Origin: Rhynchospora pubera
Lineage: Eukaryota > Streptophyta > Magnoliopsida > Poales > Cyperaceae
Direction of reading: 5' to 3'
Assembly: GCA_028095005.1 (NCBI GenBank)
Contig: CM051463.1
Coordinates: 64,828,251-64,892,250 of the forward strand
DNA: 64,000 nucleotides
Part shown: piece by piece, positions 56,001 to 64,000 of the stretch
How the letters are laid out: each line of letters starts with the position of its first letter
Numbering within the stretch: position 1 is the first letter of the stretch
Translations under genes and position numbers: made by a program
The notes under the pieces: model-generated
What the model was told of the DNA's origin: nothing
What the model saw: only the letters and a program-made list of their open reading frames with translations
The model's database searches: none

Positions 56001-59000
56001 CATCCCACTATCTGACAAATAATGGACCAAGTCCCTGTTATCATCAGAATTCGAGTTTGAAGTGGAAGCTGCATTCTCAGGTGGTATTGCTTGATTGCGG
56101 CTATCATTTGATTGTCCATTATTCAGCACAATCTGGTTTGTTTTCCTTTTTAAATATACCATTTTGTTGTTACTATTCTGAGGCCCTACTTTCTCCAAAC
56201 CCTTTTGATCTTCTGCCTCAGATTCATGCACTGGAGAAGAAACACCAGTTGCCTCTCTAGTCATGTCAAGAACTGGAGGGTTACGGATTGGACTAGGGAT
56301 TCTTGGAACTGTACTCTTAGGAGGGACAGTTGTACCATTAGCGGACCTAATTAGACTATTGCCCTTACGAATGTAAGAGTTTTGTGGCAGTGTGTTCCTC
56401 TTTTGGAGAGGTCTAGGAGGTGGAATTGGGGCAGGCAAACAAGAGGTAACACTGTCCCTGGTCTCTCGACGCCATGTCCTGTGTCTAGGGTTTTGAATAG
56501 GAAATTTGGGAACTGGACTAACAGATACAGATTTTTTATAAACAGGCTTTTGAGGTTCCTTTTGATTCTTTTGAATGGCTTCTTGAATAGTTTTAGCCCT
56601 ATCGACATTGTCTCCATTTGTAACAGATGCAGCCAGCTCATTTCTAGTAACAGGAATCTCTGTTTGGTGTGGAATGTTATTCTCATTCTCAGCAGAGACA
56701 AAAGCACCATTTCCTTCACTTTCAGTTTGAGGTGAAGGATTACTCTTACACAAACTAAATTCAAGAGTAATAGGATAATCTGTTTGGTGTGGAATGTTGT
56801 TCTCATTTATCTCAGTAGAGACAAGAACACCATTTCCTTCATTGTCAACTTGAGGTGAAGGATTACTGTTACCCAAACTATATTCAAAAGTAATAGGATT
56901 CGCTATTTGGTGTGGAACATTGTTATCATTAATCTCGGTAGAGACAAGAACACCATTTCCGTCGTTTTCAGACTGAGGTGAAGGATTGCTCTTACCCAAA
57001 CTAAATTCAAGAGTCACAGGATTCTCTGTTTGGTATGGAATGTTGTTCTCATTTATCCCAGCAGACACAAGAACATCATTTCCTTCATTTTCAGTCTGAG
57101 ATAAAGGACTGCTCTTACCTACATTAAATTCAAGAGTAAAAGGCTTCTCTGTTTGGTGTGGAATATTGTCCTCATTTATCTCGGTAGGCGCAAGCCCGGG
57201 TAAAAGGAGGAGGGTTGTGATAGGCTAGGCGAGCCAACGTAAAAATCCCAGTCATCTCTATGGAAATGAAACCCAATTACTTTTCGTTGGGGCGTAACCC
57301 TCTTAGCGACGCGTCTTATCGGAACCCGGATGAGATGATAAATGAGCAAGGGCCGGGTCACCACCCCTTTAGTGGCGCGCCTTATCGGAACCCGGATAAG
57401 GTGATAAGTGAGCAAGGGCCGGATCGTCACTCCCTTAGTGGCGCGCTACATCAGCGCCCGGATGTAGTGGCAAGTAAGCAAGGGTCTTCGCACTTTTCAC
57501 GACGGGTGCGGGGGGCAAGGAAGATAGTCAGTGAGAGTAGGATTCGTTTAGGTAGTTGGAATGTAGGGTCTCTAACAGGAAAGTTAAGAGAGTTAGTGGA
57601 TACGGCGATCAGGAGGCGTGTGAACATCTTGTGCGTACAAGAGACAAAGTGGACGGGCCAAAAAGCAAAGGAAGTGGAGAACACCGGTTTCAAGCTGTGG
57701 TACACTGGAAAAGAACGGGGCAGGAATGGAGTAGGTATCTTAATCGACAAGAGCCTTAAGAGTGGAGTTGTCGACGTGCGGAGACAAGGGGATAGGATCA
57801 TTCTAGTGAAGCTAGTTTTGGGGGACTTAGTTTTGAACGTCATTAGTGCTTATGCACCACAAGTAGGACTAAGTGAATCCATCAAAATCCAATTCTGGAA
57901 AGATTTAGATGGTATGATTAGAAGTGTGCCAACCACTGAAAAGCTCTTCATCGGAGGAGACTTCAATGGACATGTAGGTGAAACTAGTGGAGGGTTTGAG
58001 AGGGTGCATGGGGGTTTTGGGTATGGCGATAGGAACCAAGAAGGTGAGGACTTCTTGAACTTGGCCATAGCTTACGACCTCATGATAGCTAACACCTTCT
58101 TTAGAAAAAGACAATCCCACTTAGTTACCTTTAGTAGTGCCCAACACTTTTCTCAGATTGATTTTGTTCTTGCTAGGAGAGAGGACAGACGAGCCTGCAT
58201 GGATTGCAAGGTTATACCTGGGGAATGTGTCGTCTCACAACACAAACTTGTGGTGGCTGATTTTCGCTTTTCGCTGCGTTCTAGAGTAGGTAGAGGTGCT
58301 CGAGTTGTGAAGACGAAGTGGTGGAAGCTCAAAGGAGACGTGTCTCATACTTTTAGGGGCAGAATGATTGAAGAAGGTCCGTGGAAAGCAGATGAAGAAG
58401 CAAACAAGATGTGGGAAGATATGTCAGCTAGCATTCAAAAGGTAGCTACGGAAGTGCTTGGAGTTACTAGAGGAAGCAACCGCGAACCCAAAGATACGTG
58501 GTGGTGGAACGACGAAGTGCAGAAAGCTATTAAAGAAAAGAAAGAATGCTACAAACGCTTGCACCATGACAAGACCGACGACAATGCGCAGAAGTACAAA
58601 TTGGCCAAGAAGAATGCAAAGAAAGCTGTGAGCGAAGCAAGAGGTCGGGCTTATGAGGATCTATACCAGAAGCTGAGTACGAAGGAGGGTGAGAAGGACG
58701 TGTATAAGATAGCCAAGCTTCGAGATAGGAAGACGAGAGACTTAAACCAAGTGAAGTGCATCAAGGACGAGACTGATAGGCTTTTAGTGAGGGACGACGA
58801 GATCAATAATAGGTGGAGGGATTACTTCAACAAGTTATTCAATGGAGAGGATGACGACTTAGGAATTGTGTTGAACGACTCCTTTGATGACTCCAATAGA
58901 CGTTTTGTTAGGAGAATTCAAGAGTCCGAGGTGAAAGAAGCCTTAAAACGAATGAAAGTAGGTAAGGCTCTAGGACCTGATAACATACCAATCGAAGTAT

Positions 59001-60646
59001 GGAGGTGCCTCGGAGATGTGGCTGTAGTTTGGTTAACCAAACTATTCAATAGCATTTTCCGATCAAATAGGATGCCAGATGCGTGGAGGAGAAGCACTCT
59101 AGTACCAATCTTCAAGAATAAAGGGGATGCTCAAAGCTGTACAAACTATAGAGGAATTAAGCTTATGAGTCATACAATGAAGCTTTGGGAGAGAGTGATA
59201 GAACATCGTTTGAGACGGATGACAAACGTTTCGAAAAACCAATTTGGTTTTATGCCTGGGAGGTCAACCATGGAGGCCATCTTCCTAATAAGGCAATTGA
59301 TGGAGAGATATCGGGAGCGAAAGAAGGATCTACATATGGTTTTCATTGATTTGGAGAAAGCATACGACAAAGTGCCAAGGAAAGTTATGTGGTGGGCACT
59401 AGAAAAGAAGAAAGTCCCCACAAAGTATGTTACCCTCATCCAAGACATGTATGATGGTGCCGTTACTTGCATCAGGACATGTGATAGTGTAACTAGTGAC
59501 TTTCCTATTAAAATAGGACTACATCAGGGATCAGCTTTGAGCCCGTATATTTTTGCCTTAGTGATGGATGAATATTATGATGTTTTAGCTGATGATTACT
59601 TCCACAGATGTAAGATAATGCAAACTGAAAATTGATCACGAAGGATATACAGGGAGAGATTCCTTGGTGTATGCTCTTTGCGGACGATGTGGTGTTAGTC
59701 GATGAGAGTAGGACGGAGGTCGATAGGAAATTGGAATTGTGGAGACGAACTCTAGAGTCCAAAGGGTTTAGGCTTAGTAGAACTAAGACGGAGTATATGG
59801 GGTGCGAGTTTAGTGGGATACGACCAGTGGACGGAGATGTCTGTCTAGACGGGCAGGTAGTACCTACGAAAGATACTTTTCGATATTTAGGGTCGATGCT
59901 GCAGAGCGATGGCGAGATAGATGAAGATGTTAGTCACAGGATAAGAGCGGGGTGGGTGAAATGGCGACAAGCATCAGGCGTCCTATGCGATAAGAAAGTC
60001 CCGCAGAAGCTAAAAGGCAAGTTCTACAGGACAGCGATTAGACCTGCGATGTTGTATGGCGCAGAATGTTGGGCTACTAAAAGACGACATGTCCAGAAGA
60101 TGAGTGTAGCTGAGATGCGTATGTTGAGGTGGATCTGCGGTCACACGAGGAAAGATCGGATTAGAAATGATGACATACGAGATATGGTTGGGGTCGCACC
60201 AATAGAGGAGAAGTTGATCCAACATCGTTTGAGATGGTTTGGACATATCCAACGCAGACCTCCAGAGGCACCGGTACGTATCGGAATTCTTAATCATTTC
60301 GAGAACACCCGGAGGGGGAGAGGGAGACCAAGATTGACATGGGAAGAAGCGGTGAAAAGAGACCTTAAAGAATGGAACGTCTCCAAGGAGTTGGCGATCG
60401 ATAGGAGCGCTTGGAAGTTAGCAATTCATGTACCGGAGCCATGACGTAGGAACTTAGGGGTAGGAGCGATGTCATAGGTTTGTAGGTCCCTCTATTAGGT
60501 CACGGTCGAGGTCTAGGTTTCTACTATTACTATTATTATTAGAGGTATTATTATTAGTATGGCTAGTCTTACTATTAGTATTTTTTTATTTTTTTATTAT
60601 TTTTTTTTTTTTTTTATTTTATTTTTTTTTTTTTATTTTTTTTTTT

Positions 60647-60696
<50 letters not shown>

Positions 60697-62797
60697 CGAT
60701 GTGTTCTCTTATTGGGTTTCTTTCTAGCCTACCCCAACTTGTTTGGGACAAAAGGCTTAGTTGTTGTTGTTGTATCTCGGTAGAGACGAGAACACCATTT
60801 CCTTCATTTTCAGTCTGAGGTGAAGCATTGCTCTTACACAAACTATATTCAAAACTATTTTGAGGCAAGTACTGACCTAAAACCAGGTCTGAACTACATG
60901 TTTCATGAGATTTTAGTTGTAGCAAGCTGTCTGAACCTGACCCAGCACAAGTAGCAGCAGGATTTGACTCCCCTTCTCTGGGTATCTCAAGCTGGAAAGA
61001 GTCATTACAAGGAGGGTTCTTCATTTCTTGGACTTCTTCTCCATTTCCTTTTTCTTCGGTAATGGATTCATTTACTTGTAGGTCTTCTTCTCTTGGTATG
61101 TCAATTTGCATGCTCTCTGTTTTTACATTTCCAATGCCATAATTCAATCTAGGAGAATTCATTTCATGACCTTCATCTGTTGAAACTTCTCCCTCTTCGC
61201 TCTCTTCTTTAGCACAGTCTTCGCCTCTAGGAGAACCTTTTGTAAAATCAATCTCTTTTCCTTCCACATCTTTAGTTGTCTCAAGATCTGTAGGGGTGTC
61301 ATAAACTGGCTCCGTGCCATTAATATTCAAAACTTTATAAGGTGAAGTCGCTTCGACAATCTCCTCTTTAATACAGATTTCAACATGAGAAGTACCAATC
61401 GTATCATCAGCAAAACTTGAATTCTTTTCAAATAAAGCTAAGCTCTTACCTTTATCATCGTCAACTTTAGATTCAATTTCATCTGCGCTCTTCTCAGGAG
61501 AAAGCCCAGACCCATCAACAGATTTCTTCTCCGGGAAAACTTGATTGGCAATTTGCTTAACAATCTCCTCATTACACACACTAGTCTCTCCGGGGACCAT
61601 AGCCCCCTTTTTCTTCTTCACAATCAAGACCCGTTTGACCCTTCTCTTACCTACTGGGATGTTGTCAGATCCAGGTCCTTCTATAACAGGCTCCACCAGT
61701 GAAGAAGAGGATACAGTTGGATTATCAGCCTTACCTTTAACTTTCTTTTTCACTATCCTTCTTCTAATAACAAACTTCTTTTTCTTACCAGTTCCCTCAG
61801 TTGTTATTGGACCAGGACCTGAATCTTTATCCGGTGCAACCGACTGACCTGATGCCTCTGTCTCAAGTTTATTCTCTTGTGACACCTGCTGCCCACTGGC
61901 TCGATTAGACCGATTTGATGAAGAAGGAGACGCTACTAAGGAAGGGTTTTCTTCAATGCGGTTCCATACCGAAATCCTAGACTTGGCACTCGGCTTTTGT
62001 GGAGGCTGCCTGTCTGTGTCTTGAATCTCTGTCTTTTCTTGGTCATAATGCCGGTTATTGTGCCGGTAATTACTCTCTTTCACAGCACTATCATAAGATG
62101 ACCTTGAATTTCTCTCTCTAAAGTCCTCTTTTACAGAACTATCATAAGATGGCCTTGAATTTCTGTCTCTATAGTCCTCTTTTACAGTACTACCATAGGA
62201 TGGCCTTGAATTTCTCCCTCTATAGTCATCTTTGACAGAACTATCATAGGATGGTCTTAAATTCCTCTCTCTAAGATCCTCCTTTACAGAACTATCATAG
62301 GAAGACCTTAAATTTCTCTCTCTAAAGTCACTTGTGGTACCATTGGAACTACCAGAAACCCTAGACCTCTTTCTATCTCGCTGATCTGAAGAGCCAGAAA
62401 CTGACCTGGAACCAGAATAGTCCTCAACCGAGCGGTGATGCTTGCGGCTTAGCGGATCCGGGATCGAGCCAGATCCGTCAGGTCTATGATAAGCCAATTG
62501 GGAAAAGGAAGAAGAGGAGATGTGGCGCGAGGACTCCGAGGTTGTGGATCTGGAAGGAGGGGCAAGGTAATAAAGCGGAGTGGTGGTGGTGGGGTAGTGG
62601 TGGGAATGGGATGATTGGAGGAGGTGTGAATGGGAATGAGAATTGAGATGGGATGCGTGGGAGGGGGGAGCGAGGAGATGGTAGGTGGGACGGGTTTGAG
62701 TGGAGGAATCGTGGTGGAGGGGGTGGGGGTGGCGGAAGGAGGAGGAGGCGGAGGAGGAGAGGCGACGGGGATCGTACGGCGGCGGAGGTGGATCCAT
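53003..62797 (-). CDS. Large CCCH zinc-finger protein gene, 8 coding exons, first exon split by an RTE LINE
   Basis: Exons on the minus strand: 62797-55970 (interrupted by the LINE at 57188-60772), 55780-55621, 55525-55378, 55035-54951, 54680-54599, 54359-54095, 53876-53730, 53416-53003. Counting the 11-bp target duplication once, all phases close to about 1,510 codons. The start ATG (MDPPPPPYDPRR) directly follows telo-box repeats. The N-terminal two thirds are low-complexity: His/Ser-rich, five RERN-type 20-residue repeats, basic blocks (KKKKFVIRRRIVKKKVKGK), then about five 41-residue repeats. Exons 6-8 encode five CCCH fingers (first C-x8-C-x4-C-x3-H, last C-x8-C-x5-C-x3-H), like ZC3H3/AtC3H7-type proteins, which suggests nuclear mRNA processing. 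With the LINE in the coding exon this allele should not make the full protein. Confidence 0.85.
56580..57187 (-). repeat. 123-bp (41-codon) tandem repeat in the CCCH gene
   Basis: Successive units begin near 56698, 56821, 56944 and 57066 (about 123 bp apart) and encode variants of LEFSLGKSNPSPQ, ENDGNGVLVSTEIN and IPHQT. One more unit lies on the far side of the LINE (60784-60860). Spacing in whole codons keeps the frame. Confidence 0.9.
57177..57187. repeat. 11-bp target duplication TATCTCGGTAG, left
   Basis: Directly repeated at 60773-60783, on either side of the RTE LINE. Confidence 0.9.
57260..59635 (+). CDS. RTE endonuclease and N-terminal reverse transcriptase ORF
   Basis: The ORF starts at ATG 57260. 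After the three N-terminal repeats, the endonuclease carries RIRLGSWNVGSL, LCVQETKW, FIGGDFNGH, SQIDFVLARR and SQHKLVVADF, which supply the expected catalytic Asn, Glu, Asp and His. The reverse transcriptase follows with VPIFKNKGD, NYRGIKLMSHTMKLWERVIE, QFGFMPGRSTMEA and MVFIDLEKAYDKVPR. The frame ends just after ALVMDE, where about 59 extra bases (59573-59631) introduce a stop and shift the frame before the FADD motif. It is probably inactive. Confidence 0.9.
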   Translation: MEMKPNYFSLGRNPLSDASYRNPDEMINEQGPGHHPFSGAPYRNPDKVISEQGPDRHSLSGALHQRPDVVASKQGSSHFSRRVRGARKIVSESRIRLGSWNVGSLTGKLRELVDTAIRRRVNILCVQETKWTGQKAKEVENTGFKLWYTGKERGRNGVGILIDKSLKSGVVDVRRQGDRIILVKLVLGDLVLNVISAYAPQVGLSESIKIQFWKDLDGMIRSVPTTEKLFIGGDFNGHVGETSGGFERVHGGFGYGDRNQEGEDFLNLAIAYDLMIANTFFRKRQSHLVTFSSAQHFSQIDFVLARREDRRACMDCKVIPGECVVSQHKLVVADFRFSLRSRVGRGARVVKTKWWKLKGDVSHTFRGRMIEEGPWKADEEANKMWEDMSASIQKVATEVLGVTRGSNREPKDTWWWNDEVQKAIKEKKECYKRLHHDKTDDNAQKYKLAKKNAKKAVSEARGRAYEDLYQKLSTKEGEKDVYKIAKLRDRKTRDLNQVKCIKDETDRLLVRDDEINNRWRDYFNKLFNGEDDDLGIVLNDSFDDSNRRFVRRIQESEVKEALKRMKVGKALGPDNIPIEVWRCLGDVAVVWLTKLFNSIFRSNRMPDAWRRSTLVPIFKNKGDAQSCTNYRGIKLMSHTMKLWERVIEHRLRRMTNVSKNQFGFMPGRSTMEAIFLIRQLMERYRERKKDLHMVFIDLEKAYDKVPRKVMWWALEKKKVPTKYVTLIQDMYDGAVTCIRTCDSVTSDFPIKIGLHQGSALSPYIFALVMDEYYDVLADDYFHRCKIMQTEN
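59632..60444 (+). CDS. C-terminal part of the RTE reverse transcriptase, frame-shifted from the rest
   Basis: It has no own ATG start; the frame resumes at ITKDIQGEIPWCMLFADD, which contains the catalytic FADD motif. It continues through the thumb and C-terminal region (FRYLGSMLQSDGEIDEDVSH, GAECWATKRRHVQKMSVAEM, RRGRGRPRLTWEEAVKRDL) to a stop at 60442-60444. It belongs to the preceding ORF but is in another frame. Confidence 0.9.
   Translation: MITKDIQGEIPWCMLFADDVVLVDESRTEVDRKLELWRRTLESKGFRLSRTKTEYMGCEFSGIRPVDGDVCLDGQVVPTKDTFRYLGSMLQSDGEIDEDVSHRIRAGWVKWRQASGVLCDKKVPQKLKGKFYRTAIRPAMLYGAECWATKRRHVQKMSVAEMRMLRWICGHTRKDRIRNDDIRDMVGVAPIEEKLIQHRLRWFGHIQRRPPEAPVRIGILNHFENTRRGRGRPRLTWEEAVKRDLKEWNVSKELAIDRSAWKLAIHVPEP
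60773..60783. repeat. 11-bp target duplication TATCTCGGTAG, right
   Basis: Copy of 57177-57187. The host reading frame resumes here without loss. Confidence 0.9.
62090..62340 (-). repeat. About 60-bp (20-codon) tandem repeat in the CCCH gene
   Basis: Five consecutive units encode variants of RERNxRxSYDSSVKED. They are charged and probably disordered. Confidence 0.88.
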
Positions 62798-62798
62798 T

Positions 62799-62836
62799 AG
62801 GTTAGGATTAGGGTTAGGGTTAGTGAAGGATAAGGA

Positions 62837-62867
<31 letters not shown>

Positions 62868-62875
62868 GAAAGGAA
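62799..62875 (-). promoter_or_regulatory. Telo-box repeats and (CTTT)n tract in the 5' leader of the CCCH gene
   Basis: On the coding strand, AACCCTAACCCTAATCCTAA immediately precedes the ATG. The telo box AAACCCTAA/AACCCTAA is a known plant promoter and leader motif of translation-related genes. A (CTTT)n microsatellite lies just upstream. Confidence 0.6.
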
Positions 62876-62900
62876 AGGGGCTAAGGGAAAATTCAGATCC

Positions 62901-63070
62901 CCTGCCGCGCGACACAGCGTGTCGCGTGGTACGCTGGCCGTCTGATTAAGATCCAATGGACAAGGGAGTCCCGTACATGTAACCTAGATTGATAGACCCG
63001 TAAAAAATAAACCGTCCGATCAAGATCAGACGGCTCGTAGTGCGCTACACGCTGTGTCGCGCAACAGCAG
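62901..63070. repeat. 170-bp inverted repeat in the promoter of the CCCH gene
   Basis: The left arm at 62901-62953 contains GCGCGACACAGCGTGTCGCG and GCCGTCTGATTAAGATC. The right arm at 63018-63070 has the imperfect inverse GATCAGACGGC and ACACGCTGTGTCGCGC. A small hairpin transposon is likely, but no clear target duplication was found. Confidence 0.7.
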
Positions 63071-64000
63071 AGTCGGATTGGCTAAGGGAGGGGAGGGAGG
63101 AAAAGAAACGTAACAAACTGCTCAAAAAGTGGGTGGCAAGTTGGTGGAGGTGGAGCAGCAGGAACGAGGATGATGTTTTAAGTGGGCCCCGCGGATGGTT
63201 TGATTCGGTGCCGTCGTGCGACTAAACTAAAAGTGTGTCGTAGCGTTCTTAGGCCAGGTGTAATATCCGGAGCGATTTGAGGCTTGGAATTCGTTGAAAT
63301 TAATTAAATTATTATTATTATATCAAGAAACGGAAAGAATTAGAATATAGGAAAGTAAAAAAGAACAAGAAAAAAAAGAGCAAGAGAGCCACCAAGCCTT
63401 TTCGAGTATTAGTAGCCACAACCAACAGCCTAACAGTAACAGGAGCCTCAGGACTCACGAGGGATCAAAAATGAATAAATGTTTGATAATTAATTAAATT
63501 TGATATATAATGTTTGGTATTGGCTAATGAAAATTTAAGAAATGTTGATAATTAAATTATGTAGAGGAAATCGATATATCATTTTGAAAGATGATCAGAT
63601 GTTTTACGTATAGTATGCATAAAAATAATAATAAAATGTGATAGGAATTTTCTCCTGTCTAAAAGGGTTGAAATTTGTACAATCATTATTTAATGATTTT
63701 TATGGAATATCAATATCAATTATGAAATGATACTCAAATTACATAAAATTTGATAAATGGTCAATCTATATGTGTAATTGCAATCAATCTCGGAATAGTA
63801 GAATACACACTCTGGTTTCAAAGCACCAAAAGGAGGCCAAAAAATATATATGTAATAACTGGACTGTTTCTTCAAGGAGTAAAATATCACGCGGGAGTAT
63901 CAAAATTATTCAGGACATTCGCCAAAAAAAAAAAGATTAAAATAATAAGTTTGCATCCGACTTGAATCTTTTTTTTTTTTAGTAACAAGTATGGATCTGA
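63071..64000. other. Gene-free DNA at the right edge
   Basis: A G-rich stretch (63090-63220) probably belongs to the promoter of the CCCH gene. The remainder is AT-rich without a supported gene. Confidence 0.5.

Larger units (their letters stand above)
57188..60772 (+). mobile_element. Near-full-length RTE-type LINE inserted in the CCCH gene coding exon
   Basis: The 3,585-bp element lies antisense to its host gene and is flanked by the 11-bp duplication. It encodes an AP endonuclease and reverse transcriptase and ends in TTGTTGTTGTTG, the short 3' repeat tail typical of plant RTE elements, preceded by ACCCCAACTTGTTTGGGACA. Its 3' UTR has (ATT)n and a T-rich run (about 60577-60696). Near its 5' end a 60-bp unit is repeated about three times (57290-57480), encoding variants of RNPDxxxxEQGP. 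The RT frame is broken by a 59-bp insertion. Confidence 0.92.

Noticed and set aside
60614..60780. Lysine-rich C-terminal tail of the zinc-finger protein frame
   Set aside because: It is the LINE T-rich 3' region read in antisense, not part of the host protein.
62799..62826. TTAGGG-like repeats as an interstitial telomere
   Set aside because: Only about three imperfect units lie directly before an ATG, which fits plant telo-box promoter motifs better. Plant telomeres are TTTAGGG.
62798..62956. Upstream start of the zinc-finger ORF at 62956
   Set aside because: The extra residues come from the promoter hairpin, the (CTTT)n tract and the telo boxes. MDPPPPP at 62797 is the sensible start.

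Overview
The window is nuclear DNA from a flowering plant, most likely a eudicot. The evidence is AT-rich intergenic DNA, genes with many GT-AG introns, plastid-targeted proteins, site II and telo-box promoter motifs, and an Athila-type LTR retrotransposon. The species cannot be told from the sequence alone. No rRNA, tRNA or CRISPR was seen.

Layout. 1-3202 is gene-free DNA with one MITE. 3208-16612 is a complete, very young Athila-lineage Ty3/Gypsy element: 1,622-bp LTRs differing at one base, 5-bp target duplication, tRNA-Asp-type primer site, gag-pol cut by one stop codon, an env-position ORF and a polypurine tract. 16618-24290 is gene-free and holds a 1.96-kb fold-back Mutator-like element with a perfect 9-bp target duplication. 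From 24.6 kb the window is gene-rich: a GT47 exostosin-type glycosyltransferase (+, 24594-29524); a plastid-type membrane protein (-, 30541-34277); a hAT-like element containing a LINE fragment (34770-36469); a GPI-anchored SHV3-like GDPDL (-, 36691-41400); a YjbQ/UPF0047 protein (-, 43721-46745); TIC21 (+, 48637-51497); and a very large CCCH zinc-finger gene (-, 53003-62797) whose first coding exon is split by a 3.6-kb RTE-type LINE.

Exon models were built by hand from splice sites, phase and family similarity. All internal phases close, so the six host genes look intact apart from the LINE-interrupted zinc-finger gene. They are unrelated housekeeping, cell-wall and plastid genes and form no pathway or operon. 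The TIC21 and YjbQ genes are divergent; GT47/membrane-protein and TIC21/zinc-finger are convergent pairs.

The most striking signal is in the Athila-type element. A 17-bp near-palindrome, AATTTCGG-N-CCGAAATT, occurs as tandem doublets with centres 21 bp apart (20 bp in two cases) at eleven places: two in each LTR and seven internally. In gag-pol the doublets are translated in frame and sit in linkers between protein domains; the others sit in leaders and spacers. I know of no description of such a system in plant retroelements, but I could not search.
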